Part shown: positions 1 through 6,899 of the stretch, piece by piece
Numbering within the stretch: the stretch's first letter is position 1
Layout of the letters: every line of letters starts with the position of its first letter
DNA from: JACDDK01 sp038198445
GTDB lineage: Bacteria > Actinomycetota > Rubrobacteria > Rubrobacterales > Rubrobacteraceae
Direction: 5' to 3'
Assembly: GCA_038198445.1 (NCBI GenBank)
Contig: JBBPZZ010000128.1
Location: forward strand, 1-11,008
DNA length: 11,008 bases
Notes under the pieces: generated by a model
Told to the model about the DNA's origin: nothing
What the model saw: the letters and a program-made list of their open reading frames with translations, nothing else
The model's database searches: none
Translations under genes and position numbers: made by a program

Positions 1-440
1 ATAATGGGCCGCGCGGTCTCGATCACGTCCAGTCCCGGCAGCTCGCCCCGGTGGAAGAAGCGCAGGTCCAGGGATTCCCCACTGCGCCGCAGCCCCTCGA
101 AAGTCTCCACCTTTACCAGAAAAACGAACGAGATGATCCGAACCGTGTTGCCGTCGGGGTAGCGGGCGATCCTGGACGGGTCCGCGCCGATGCAGAAGAG
201 TGTCTGTTCTTCGACCAAAAGCCCCGTCTCCTCCCGGACTTCGCGGCGCAAGGCGTGCTCTAGGGCTTCGTTCGTCTCCACGGCTCCGCCGGGAAGTCCC
301 CAGCGCCCGCAATCGCTCCGGCGCTCCATCAACAGGGCGCCGTCGCGTTCGATCAGGGCCAGGGCGCCAACGCTGATCGGCCTGTTCGGTGTCGGGGCGT
401 TGGGGTCTTTGTAAAAGAATTGCGCGGACGGAGCGTCCAT
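1..440 (-). CDS. NUDIX hydrolase, C-terminus cut off by the window edge
   Basis: NUDIX enzymes cleave nucleoside diphosphates linked to another group (X), such as ADP-ribose, NADH or oxidised dNTPs, using a metal held by the Nudix helix. About 146 codons are visible before the window ends, with no stop. The box G-x5-E-x7-R-E-U-x-E-E-x-G-U is complete at residues 52-74 (GAVETNE, then REVREETGL), so the Mg-binding glutamates are present. The lead-in CGRWGLPGG at 44-52 and the later GESLDLRFF fit the general MutT/ADP-ribose pyrophosphatase group, but the substrate cannot be named. The ATG at 440 is directly preceded by an in-frame TGA, so translation cannot start further upstream. No strong Shine-Dalgarno is seen; the nearest is GGAC about 6-10 nt upstream. 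It lies 40 nt after secF on the same strand and is probably cotranscribed with it. Confidence 0.9.
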   Translation of the reverse strand, partial: MDAPSAQFFYKDPNAPTPNRPISVGALALIERDGALLMERRSDCGRWGLPGGAVETNEALEHALRREVREETGLLVEEQTLFCIGADPSRIARYPDGNTVRIISFVFLVKVETFEGLRRSGESLDLRFFHRGELPGLDVIETARPI

Positions 441-480
441 TCAGGTGTCCGCTTCGACTAGCGGGTCTCCGGCCAACGCC

Positions 481-1383
481 TCAGGCCCGTTGCGGCGCGC
501 GGCGGCCCTTTCCAGAACGCCACGCCTTGTAAAGAGATAGTACGGGAGACGCGATAAAGATGGAGCTGTATGTACCGGCGATGATGCCGACCAACAGGGC
601 GAAGGCGAAGTCGCTCAGGGTCGATTCTCCGAAGATCAGTAGCGCGGTAATCGGGATGAGGGTCGAGACGGACGTGTAAATGGAGCGCGTCACGACCTGC
701 CGGATGGAACTGTTGATCATCTCGTCAAAGCGACGGCGGTTGTATCCGATGGAAGGCGCGTTCTCCCGGATCCGGTCGAAGATGATAATGGTATCGTAGA
801 GCGAGTAACCGAGGATCGTCAGCACCGCGACGACCGTGACGAGGTTTACCTCCCGGCCCCATATGGCGTAGAAACCTATCGTCATCAGGATGTCGTGGAC
901 GAGCGCGACCATCGCCGCCATGGCGAAGGCAAGCTCGAACCTGATGCTGATAAACACGACGATTATCAGCAACGCCGCGGCCACGGCTTGCAGCGCCTGG
1001 TTCTTGACCTGCCCCCCGAACGTCGGGCTGATGTTGGTGACGCTCATCTCCGCCCCGAGGGCTTTTCCTAGAGAGTCCCGTACCTGGGAGCTCTCCTTCT
1101 GGCTCAATACGGGAGTCCGGATCTCGTACCCCTTGCCGGTTTGCTGCACCACGGAGTCCTGGCGGAACTTCGCGGGGAGCGCCGCCCGGACCTCGCCCAC
1201 GTTGAGTTGCTTGCCGGGGTTCGACGCCGTGAACTTGGCCCCGCCCTCAAAGTCTATGCCGAGGTTCAGGTTGCCGAGCGCTATCGCGATGATACCGGCC
1301 AGAAGAAGAACGCCGGATAGGGCGAACCATATCCTCCACCGGCCGACGAAATCGACCTGCTGGAATGCCTTCCCAATCGCCAT
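481..1383 (-). CDS. secF: Protein translocase subunit SecF
   Basis: SecF joins SecD in a membrane complex that uses the proton motive force to pull exported chains off the SecYEG channel. The 300-residue protein has the expected layout. TM1 is near residues 18-38, followed by the hallmark LGIDFEGG at 41-48 and a periplasmic (extracytoplasmic) P4-type domain to about 125. A five-helix bundle follows from about 130 to 285. The signature GYSLYDTIIIFDRIREN at 192-208 is intact, and the length is normal for a separate SecF. The ATG overlaps the secD stop as TAATG (1 nt shared), so translation is probably coupled to SecD, giving balanced amounts of the partners. The tail after TM6 is short and basic. 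Confidence 0.97.
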   Translation of the reverse strand: MAIGKAFQQVDFVGRWRIWFALSGVLLLAGIIAIALGNLNLGIDFEGGAKFTASNPGKQLNVGEVRAALPAKFRQDSVVQQTGKGYEIRTPVLSQKESSQVRDSLGKALGAEMSVTNISPTFGGQVKNQALQAVAAALLIIVVFISIRFELAFAMAAMVALVHDILMTIGFYAIWGREVNLVTVVAVLTILGYSLYDTIIIFDRIRENAPSIGYNRRRFDEMINSSIRQVVTRSIYTSVSTLIPITALLIFGESTLSDFAFALLVGIIAGTYSSIFIASPVLSLYKAWRSGKGRRAPQRA

Positions 1384-2873
1384 TACCGCACCCTCGCCGG
1401 TTCCGTCGTCACGCTATTCTTCGACACGCCCATCATGCCCGGAGACAGATGGAAGCCGCGCCCGGACAACACGCCGAGAAGCGCCCGCGTCACCACGATC
1501 GCCGTAAACATCGACAGCAGTACGCCAAGCGACAGCAGTACCGCGAACCCGCGGACCGAGCCGCTGGAGAGCGCGAAGAGGATAAAAGCGGTGATGAGCG
1601 TCGTGATGTTGCCGTCCAGGATCGCGCGGAAGCCCTTCTGGTAGCCGACCGCGATGGCCGAGCGGGGCGACTTGCCGCGCCGGACCTCTTCCTTGATCCT
1701 CTCGAAAATAACGATGTTCGCGTCCGCCGCTACCCCTATCGAGAGCACGATACCGGCGATTCCCGGCAAAGTCATCGTAATCGGTATCGCCGTCACGATC
1801 CCCCACAACAGGAACGCGTAGATCAGGAGCGCCAGGTCCGCCACTACGCCAAGCGCCCGGTAGATTATCAGCAGGAAGACCAGCACCAGCCCGAACCCAA
1901 TCAGCGCGGCGAGAAGCCCGCTCTTCAGGGAATCCGTGCCAAGCGTCGGCCCAATGGTCGTCTGCGAAAGTATCTTCATGTTCACCGGCAGGGCGCCGGT
2001 CTTCAGGACGATCTCTAACTCGTTGGCCTCGTCCTGGGGCAAGCCTTGCGGGGTGCTGGTGTTGGAGATGGTGACCGTGCGGCTGTCTATACGTTGATCC
2101 ACCGTCGGCGCGCTCACCACGTCGTTATCCAGAACTATTGCGAGCTGGCCGGCTCCCGGCTGACCAGAGGCCAGCGCGTCCTGGGAGATCCTCTGGGACA
2201 GATCCGCGAAGCCCTGCGATCCCTTGCCCGTGAGGCTCATGTCCACCTGAAGCCTGCCCACGTCGTCCCGATTCAGGTTGGCGTCACTTAGGGCGGCGCC
2301 GGTAAGGCCGGGCTTGTTGTTCACCACGTATCCCGTGACAGTCTTTCCGCCGCCCTGCGGAACGGGATTCTCCTCGAAGAGTACCTTCGTTTTGCCTTTC
2401 TTGTACGCTTCGTCATCCTGCAGATTCTTGCGTATCTCGTCTTCGGTCTTCTTGAGCTCCGAGTTCTTGGCCGTTCGTTGCTGCTCGGTGAGCGCGGGGT
2501 CCGAGGCAAGCACCTGATAGAAGCCGAGTTGGGCGGTGCGGCCGATGATCTGCACGGCCCGGTCGGAGTTCTTTATGCCGGGGATGTTGACGGATACCTC
2601 GTCCTGGCCCTGAATCTGGACCTCCGGCTCCGTCACGCCGAGGCTGTTGACGCGCTTCTGGATGACCTGGACCGCCTGATCCATCTCCTCCCGCGTCACC
2701 TTGCTGCCATCGGTCTGGTAGCCCTTTAACTGAACACTGACGCCGCCCTTGAGGTCCAGCCCGAGACGCGTCGACTGGGTTACCGGCTCCCGGATGAAGA
2801 TGAAGTAAGCGGCGACGCCAAGAAGGACCACGACGAGACCGAGCACGATAAGGTTGTTTCTCCGGTTATTCAT
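1383..2873 (-). CDS. secD: Protein translocase subunit SecD
   Basis: SecD is the larger half of the SecDF export motor, in the cytoplasmic membrane with a large outer P1 domain. The 496 residues start with TM1 (about 8-28) and then the conserved LGLDLKGGV at 37-45. The P1 domain occupies roughly 50-300. Five further helices lie between about 318 and 470, with conserved GVAADANIVIFERIKEE (380-396) and DGNITTLI (420-427). The head of P1 contains a charged stretch rich in Lys, Glu and Asp (about 128-170) that looks helical and poorly conserved. The length is intermediate between compact Bacillus-type and long proteobacterial SecD. The ATG at 2873 has no clear Shine-Dalgarno; the nearest purine run is GAG about 12 nt upstream. 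secF follows with a 1-nt overlap. No yajC lies in the 96 nt between tgt and this gene. Confidence 0.97.
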   Translation of the reverse strand: MNNRRNNLIVLGLVVVLLGVAAYFIFIREPVTQSTRLGLDLKGGVSVQLKGYQTDGSKVTREEMDQAVQVIQKRVNSLGVTEPEVQIQGQDEVSVNIPGIKNSDRAVQIIGRTAQLGFYQVLASDPALTEQQRTAKNSELKKTEDEIRKNLQDDEAYKKGKTKVLFEENPVPQGGGKTVTGYVVNNKPGLTGAALSDANLNRDDVGRLQVDMSLTGKGSQGFADLSQRISQDALASGQPGAGQLAIVLDNDVVSAPTVDQRIDSRTVTISNTSTPQGLPQDEANELEIVLKTGALPVNMKILSQTTIGPTLGTDSLKSGLLAALIGFGLVLVFLLIIYRALGVVADLALLIYAFLLWGIVTAIPITMTLPGIAGIVLSIGVAADANIVIFERIKEEVRRGKSPRSAIAVGYQKGFRAILDGNITTLITAFILFALSSGSVRGFAVLLSLGVLLSMFTAIVVTRALLGVLSGRGFHLSPGMMGVSKNSVTTEPARVR

Positions 2874-2886
2874 ACGATGGGGCTCA

Positions 2887-2912
2887 ATTCTAGCTCATCT
2901 GTAGCATTTCAA
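2887..2912 (-). promoter_or_regulatory. Weak candidate promoter for secD
   Basis: In the 96-nt gap upstream of secD, reading the minus strand, there is TTGAAA at 2912-2907 and TAGAAT at 2892-2887. The -10 match is good, but the 14-nt spacer is too short for a standard housekeeping promoter. If the TAGAAT box is used, transcription would begin about 7 nt before the ATG, leaving almost no leader. secD may instead simply be read through from tgt. Confidence 0.25.
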
Positions 2913-2969
2913 CATCGTAGCTTATACGCCGCTCAGATCAGCGTCGGCTTGCGCGCTCAAAGGCGCCGG

Positions 2970-4082
2970 TTAGCCGGCCTCGTAGCGCGAGATCCAGGCC
3001 CGCGACCACGCCCCGTAGCGTCCATCCTTTATCCGCTTCCGGGCCGCCCGGCAAAGCGCCAACAGGAAATGGACGTTGTGCAAAGAGATCAAGCGATGCC
3101 CCAATAGCTCGTTCTCGTGTACGAGATGCGCGAGGTACGCCCGACTATATCCCGTACACGTCTCGCAACAGCACTCAGAGTCTAGCGGCCCGAAATCGTT
3201 CCGGTAGCGGGCGTTCTTCAAATTGATCCGGCCTTCGGGGGTGAGTACCGCGCCGTGGCGGGCGATGCGGGTCGGGAGCACGCAGTCGAACATGTCCACT
3301 CCGAGAGAGATCACCTGAAGAATCCCCACCGGGTCCCCGATTCCCATGAAGTACCGGGGCCTCTCCGCCGGAAGTTCCGACGCGACGAGCGAGAGCGTTT
3401 CGAGCATCTGCTCGCGCGGTTCGCCGACTGAGAGTCCGCCGACCGCGTAGCCGGGAAACCCGATCTCTACCGTCCGCTCCAGGCTCTCCCGGCGCAGGTC
3501 CGCGAACAACCCGCCCTGAACGATCCCGAACAGCGCCTGATCCTCCCTCGTATGCGCCGACTTGCACCGCTCCGCCCAGCGTGCCGTCCTTCGTAACGAC
3601 TCCGCCTGATAGTCGCGGCCCGCGTTTGCCGGCGGACATTCATCCAGCACCATCGCGATGTCCGCGCCGAGGTTCTCCTGAACTTTGGTTGTCAACTCGG
3701 GCGTAAACGTATGGACAGACCCGTCATACACGGACCTGAACTCCACGCCTTCCTCGGAGAGCTTCCGGGTCTCGGCCAGCGAAAAGACCTGGTAACCACC
3801 CGAGTCCGTGAGCATCGGTCCTTTCCATCCGGTAAAGCCGTGCAACCCGCCGGCCTCCCGTACCAACTCAGCACCCGGACGCAGGTATAGATGGTAAGTG
3901 TTGCCGAGAACGATCCCCGTCCCCATCGTCCGCAGGTCCCCAGGTGTCAGGCCTTTGACGGTTCCCTTCGTCCCGACCGGCATGAAGCTCGGGGTCTTGA
4001 CCGCGCCGTGCGGCGTATGCAGGGTTCCGGTCCGCGCCTCGCCATCGCGAGCCTCGATCTCTATGTAGACCGGCGCGCCTAT
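2970..4082 (-). CDS. tgt: Queuine/preQ1 tRNA-guanine transglycosylase Tgt
   Basis: Tgt swaps guanine 34 for the queuosine precursor preQ1 in tRNAs with GUN anticodons. The TIM-barrel body is complete, numbered from the proposed start. It has FMPVGTKGTVKG near 33-44, DSGGYQVFSL at 93-102 (general acid/base Asp93) and FGIVQGG near 185-191. The nucleophile region GVDMFDCVLPTR is at 261-272. The zinc site CxCxxC-x25-H is C304, C306, C309 and H335. From this start the protein has 370 residues, the usual length. The start is odd: between the queA stop and the conserved N-terminus there is no in-frame ATG, GTG or TTG. An ATA at 4082-4080 overlaps the queA TAG as ATAG and follows a strong GGGAGGAG ribosome binding site 3 nt upstream, so I chose it. 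The only canonical alternative, ATG at 4265, would add 61 residues read out of frame from queA with no family resemblance. Confidence 0.93.
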   Translation of the reverse strand: MGAPVYIEIEARDGEARTGTLHTPHGAVKTPSFMPVGTKGTVKGLTPGDLRTMGTGIVLGNTYHLYLRPGAELVREAGGLHGFTGWKGPMLTDSGGYQVFSLAETRKLSEEGVEFRSVYDGSVHTFTPELTTKVQENLGADIAMVLDECPPANAGRDYQAESLRRTARWAERCKSAHTREDQALFGIVQGGLFADLRRESLERTVEIGFPGYAVGGLSVGEPREQMLETLSLVASELPAERPRYFMGIGDPVGILQVISLGVDMFDCVLPTRIARHGAVLTPEGRINLKNARYRNDFGPLDSECCCETCTGYSRAYLAHLVHENELLGHRLISLHNVHFLLALCRAARKRIKDGRYGAWSRAWISRYEAG

Positions 4083-5089
4083 GGGCTCCTCCCGCCGTTC
4101 AGCAAAAGCATCGCGTCTCCAAAGGAGTAGAAACGGTACCGCTCGCGGACGGCCGTATGGTACGCCTCCCGCACGAGATCCCGGCCCGCGAAGCTCATCA
4201 CCATCGCCAACAGCGTCGAACGCGGCAGATGGAAGTTGGTAAGCAAAACATCCACGGCCCGCCACTCGTAACCGGGATATACGAACAGCCGTGACTCTCC
4301 TTCCCGCTCGCCGCCCGCGGCCCAGGTTTCCAGCGTCCGGGCGACGGTCGTCCCCGCTGCAACGACTCGTCCGGCACCCTCGATGGTCCGCGCCGCGGCC
4401 TCGGGAACGGCGTAGCGTTCGGCGTGCATCCGGTGATCCTCCAGCTTCTCGGTCCTGACCGGAGCGAAAGTGCCGGTCCCGACGTGAAGCGTGACGCGCG
4501 CGAGTTCGGCGCCCGCGTGCCGGGAGTCCTCCAGCACACCCTCCGTGAAATGAAACCCGGCTGTCGGCGCGGCGGCGGAGCCCGCGTTCCTCGCGTAGAC
4601 GGTCTGATACCGGGCCTCGGCCTCGGGGGTCGGCCGGATGTAAGGCGGGAGCGGCATCCTTCCGCTCCTCTCCAGAATCCCGCGCGCGTCGGTGGCCGAG
4701 ACTATCCAGTGTCCCTCGCCGAGGCCCTTGACGACCTCTATCTCGTCTCCGTTCGCGGAGAGCTTCATGCCCGGCTTCAGACGCTTGCTGGGACGCGCCA
4801 GGACTTCCCAGGCTCCGCCGCGCTCCAGACCGAGGTCTCTAAGGAAGAGTAGCTCGACAGATCCTCCGCCTGGCCTTATAGCCTTTAGCCGGGCCGGCAG
4901 CACCTTCGTCTCGTTCAGAACCAGGGCGTCGCCAGGCCGCAGGAAATTCGGCAGTTCGCGGAAGACGTGGTGAGAGATCTCTCCTCTGCCGGCGTCAACG
5001 ACCATGAGGCACGAGGAGTCGCGCGGTTCGGCGGGTCTCTGGGCGATCAAAGATTCGGGAAGCTCGTAGTCGAGCTCTGAGGTACGCAA
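4079..5089 (-). CDS. queA: S-adenosylmethionine:tRNA ribosyltransferase-isomerase QueA
   Basis: QueA transfers and isomerises the ribosyl part of S-adenosylmethionine onto preQ1 in tRNA, giving epoxyqueuosine. This is the step after Tgt. The 336 residues carry the family blocks in order: DYELPESLIAQRPAEPRDSS (7-26), ALVLNETKVLPARL (55-68), RMPLPPYIRP (144-153), GSAAAPTAGFHFTE (170-183), LHVGTGTFAPVR (201-212), TNFHLPRSTLLAMV (284-297) and YSFGDAML (321-328). The length is normal. The start is TTG at 5089, only 3 nt after the DUF2905 stop and without a clear Shine-Dalgarno. It is supported by the N-terminal match (S-E-L-D-Y-E-L-P-E), and translation is probably coupled to the gene before it. 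Its 3' end provides the ribosome binding site of tgt and overlaps its proposed start. Confidence 0.97.
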   Translation of the reverse strand: MRTSELDYELPESLIAQRPAEPRDSSCLMVVDAGRGEISHHVFRELPNFLRPGDALVLNETKVLPARLKAIRPGGGSVELLFLRDLGLERGGAWEVLARPSKRLKPGMKLSANGDEIEVVKGLGEGHWIVSATDARGILERSGRMPLPPYIRPTPEAEARYQTVYARNAGSAAAPTAGFHFTEGVLEDSRHAGAELARVTLHVGTGTFAPVRTEKLEDHRMHAERYAVPEAAARTIEGAGRVVAAGTTVARTLETWAAGGEREGESRLFVYPGYEWRAVDVLLTNFHLPRSTLLAMVMSFAGRDLVREAYHTAVRERYRFYSFGDAMLLLNGGRSP

Positions 5090-5092
5090 GGG

Positions 5093-5311
5093 CTAACGTC
5101 TGAATATGACGTTAAGGACGATGGTGCCGACTACGGAGAGCAGAATCATGACCCCTATCGGAAAGTACACCGTGAGGCCGCCGCGCTTGAAGACGAGATC
5201 GCCCGGCAACCTATCCACTCCGAAACGTCCAAGTAGCAAGAACAGCCCGCCGAGCACGAGAAGCACGATCGCGCCGCCTATCAAGAACTTTCCGATGCTT
5301 TCTAGACCCAT
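5093..5311 (-). CDS. DUF2905 small membrane protein
   Basis: This 72-residue protein has two hydrophobic helices, about 9-28 and 50-68. They are linked by the family core GRFGVDRLPGDLVFKRGG (28-45), which matches the DUF2905 pattern of G-x-LPGDI-x-x-K/R-x-G followed by Y-F-P. The function is unknown. In many bacteria a DUF2905 gene sits beside ruvB or queA, and here it lies 3 nt before queA, which supports it as a real gene. The ATG at 5311 has no Shine-Dalgarno. A -10-like TAGAAT ends 6 nt before the ATG, so the mRNA may begin at the start codon (leaderless). Confidence 0.9.
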   Translation of the reverse strand: MGLESIGKFLIGGAIVLLVLGGLFLLLGRFGVDRLPGDLVFKRGGLTVYFPIGVMILLSVVGTIVLNVIFRR

Positions 5312-5317
5312 ACGAAT

Positions 5318-5347
5318 ATTCTACGATCCGTATCCGTTTTACGTCCA
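5318..5347 (-). promoter_or_regulatory. Candidate promoter for DUF2905-queA-tgt, leaderless type
   Basis: On the minus strand, TGGACG (5347-5342) and TAGAAT (5323-5318) are separated by 18 nt. The expected transcription start falls on the A of the DUF2905 ATG (5311). The -10 box matches well; the -35 box matches only partly. It lies in the 56-nt gap after the VOC gene, so it could restart transcription for the tRNA-modification genes independently of the upstream exporter and VOC genes. Confidence 0.35.
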
Positions 5348-5367
5348 CCCACGAACGCCGCGTAGCG

Positions 5368-5871
5368 CTACTCTTCCAGCGTCGCGAGCAAACCCTCGAC
5401 ATCGAGCGGACGGGTCACCATTGCGAGCCCGCCGTCTTCTGTTCGCGGCCACTCGTCTTCGGGACGGTCGAAGGCAAGTTCGACGCCGTTGCCGTCGGGG
5501 TCACTCAGGTAGAGGGCCTCGGAGACGCCGTGGTCGGAGGCGCCGTCCAGAGGGTACTCGGCGTCGATCAGCCAGCGCAAAGCCTGGGCGAGATCCCGGC
5601 GCTCCGGGTACAGGATGGCGAGATGAAAGAGCCCGGCCGAGTGGCGCGGGGCCGGCGAAGCATTCCGGCTCATCCAGGTATTAAGACCGATGTGGTGATG
5701 GTAGCCGCCCGCTGAGAGGAAGATCGCGTCGTCACCGTACCATTGCGTTACCTCGAAGCCCAGTATGTCCCGGTAAAAGCGCAGCGCGCGCTCGATGTCG
5801 GCGACCTTCAGGTGTACGTGTCCGATACGGGTCCCGGCGCTTACGCGGTGAGCCTGCTTCCTGGTCTCCAT
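5368..5871 (-). CDS. VOC-fold (glyoxalase/extradiol dioxygenase-like) protein
   Basis: Vicinal oxygen chelate proteins bind a metal with side chains from paired beta-alpha-beta-beta-beta modules. Members include glyoxalase I, ring-cleaving dioxygenases and fosfomycin or bleomycin resistance proteins. From Met at 5871 it has 167 residues. Candidate metal ligands are H18 (GHVHLKV), H83 (LFHLAILY) and E131 (NGVELAFDRP). The segment SDPDGNGVELAFDRP is typical of the CatE/catechol-2,3-dioxygenase-like subgroup, and two modules are visible (about 16-65 and 79-136). The substrate is unknown. The frame is open to an ATG at 5916, 2 nt after the eamA stop. I prefer 5871 because it follows AGAGAGAAAGG, while the extra 15 residues look like translated leader. 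It probably shares a transcript with eamA. Confidence 0.88.
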   Translation of the reverse strand: METRKQAHRVSAGTRIGHVHLKVADIERALRFYRDILGFEVTQWYGDDAIFLSAGGYHHHIGLNTWMSRNASPAPRHSAGLFHLAILYPERRDLAQALRWLIDAEYPLDGASDHGVSEALYLSDPDGNGVELAFDRPEDEWPRTEDGGLAMVTRPLDVEGLLATLEE

Positions 5872-5918
5872 AAAACTACCTTTCTCTCTTGGTAGCGTTA
5901 TCTTACCGCCCGGCATTG

Positions 5919-6788
5919 CTAACGGCCGCTACGATTAACGAGGATGACGCCGGATAGAGAGATCACACCCCCGATCACGGAGAGCGCCGTGGGCACCTCG
6001 CCGAGCCACACCCAGGCCACCAGGAAAGCGAGCACGGGCACGAGGTAGAGGAAGCTTGCGGCGTTCGATGCTGGCATCCGGGCGAAGGCGTAGGCCAGCG
6101 CGATATAGGCGATAACCGTTGGGAAGACGCCGAGGTAGACCACGCTCAGGGTCGCGCCAAGCGGGGCGGCCTGGATCTCACCTGACAGGCCAGGCAAGAA
6201 GACGAGCATGAAGAGCGTCCCGGCCCAGATCGAGTATGTAGTGAACCGGAGCGAGCCGTATTTTTCGAGGTACGGCTTCTGAAAGACGAAGAAGAGGCTC
6301 TCGCCGATCGCGGCGACGAGGATCGGCACCGTTCCAGGGTCGAGCCCAAGTCCGCTTCCTTCGCCCAGAGAAATAAGGGCTACCCCAAGAAAGCTGACGG
6401 CCGTTCCCACCCAGCCCAACTTCCCGAGCCTCTCGTTGAGGAAACCCGTCGCGAGCAGCGCGGTGAAGACCGGAACGGAGGCGATAAGAAGGCTCGCGGA
6501 GCCCGCTTCCACGGTAACTTCTCCGTAGGAAAGCCCGACATGATAAACGGTGAATCCCAGGAACCCTCCAACCAAGACCGCCGGCAAGTCCCGCCACGAC
6601 GGGAGCGGCATCCTCACCGACACGGCGTAGAAGATCAAGAGCAAAGATCCCACCAAAAAGCGTAGCAGGGCCACGTGCCCAGGCGTGTAGGCTTCGAGGC
6701 TGGCCCGGATACCCGCGAACGCGGAGGACCAGATCACGATAGTCACCCCAAGGGCCAGGAGTACGCGGTAATCGCCAGGACGCTTCAC
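5919..6788 (-). CDS. EamA-family (drug/metabolite transporter) exporter
   Basis: This is a predicted inner-membrane exporter of the DMT superfamily with two EamA repeats (about 8-142 and 150-285) and ten hydrophobic segments in 289 residues, the normal size. Recognisable elements are WSSAFAGIRASLEAY near 20-34, LLRFLVGSLL near 41-50 and, in the second half, ASNAASFLYLVPVLAFLVAW (240-259), a position well conserved in the family. The cargo, often an amino acid or metabolite, cannot be told from sequence. The start is GTG at 6788. A GAGGTGG lies about 13 nt upstream, rather far for a ribosome binding site. A TAAACT box ending 6 nt before the GTG suggests a leaderless transcript instead. It is divergent from ilvD and 2 or 47 nt upstream of the VOC gene, depending on that start. 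Confidence 0.93.
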   Translation of the reverse strand: MKRPGDYRVLLALGVTIVIWSSAFAGIRASLEAYTPGHVALLRFLVGSLLLIFYAVSVRMPLPSWRDLPAVLVGGFLGFTVYHVGLSYGEVTVEAGSASLLIASVPVFTALLATGFLNERLGKLGWVGTAVSFLGVALISLGEGSGLGLDPGTVPILVAAIGESLFFVFQKPYLEKYGSLRFTTYSIWAGTLFMLVFLPGLSGEIQAAPLGATLSVVYLGVFPTVIAYIALAYAFARMPASNAASFLYLVPVLAFLVAWVWLGEVPTALSVIGGVISLSGVILVNRSGR

Positions 6789-6794
6789 ACGCCT

Positions 6795-6823
6795 AGTTTA
6801 GCCACCTCGCCCCTTTACGCCAG
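6795..6823 (-). promoter_or_regulatory. Candidate promoter for eamA, leaderless type
   Basis: On the minus strand, CTGGCG (6823-6818) stands 17 nt upstream of TAAACT (6800-6795). Transcription would start at about 6788, the G of the GTG start codon. The -35-position hexamer is also one arm of the inverted repeat shared with the ilvD side. The -10 match is fair and the -35 match is poor by the standard consensus. Confidence 0.35.
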
Positions 6824-6837
6824 CGGTCGCTCTGGCG
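6818..6837. repeat. Inverted repeat CGCCAG-N8-CTGGCG, possible shared operator
   Basis: Perfect 6-bp arms (6818-6823 and 6832-6837) are separated by 8 bp, in the 111-bp gap between eamA and ilvD. Each arm lies at the -35 position of one of the two divergent candidate promoters: 17 nt from TAAACT leftward and 18 nt from TATACT rightward. This symmetry fits a binding site for a dimeric regulator touching both promoters. Chance is possible given the GC content. Confidence 0.4.
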
Positions 6838-6861
6838 CGACGGCCCGCTGCTTTCTATACT
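6832..6861 (+). promoter_or_regulatory. Candidate promoter for ilvD
   Basis: TATACT at 6856-6861 is a good -10 match. The hexamer 18 nt upstream (CTGGCG, 6832-6837) is a poor -35 but is an arm of the local inverted repeat. Transcription would start near 6868, leaving a leader of about 32 nt that contains the ilvD ribosome binding site. The leader is too short for a T-box or an attenuator. Confidence 0.4.
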
Positions 6862-6899
6862 CATGAGGCTGGCATCGTCCGAAATAACCGGGAGAGAGC

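Noticed and set aside
890..2018. Plus-strand open frames opposite secF and secD
   Set aside because: They have low-complexity Arg/Ser-rich or charged translations with no domain signature, antisense to highly conserved genes.
2965..2978. GCCGG-TTAG-CCGGC hairpin at the tgt stop as a terminator
   Set aside because: It has only 5 bp, the stop codon sits in the loop and no T-run follows; such short GC repeats are expected by chance here.
4083..4265. N-terminal extension of Tgt from an ATG at 4265
   Set aside because: The 61 added residues are queA sequence read in another frame, with no resemblance to Tgt proteins, and they would overlap queA by 187 nt.
6862..6899. T-box or attenuator in front of ilvD
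   Set aside because: The leader is only about 32 nt, with no T-box sequence, leader peptide or terminator hairpin.
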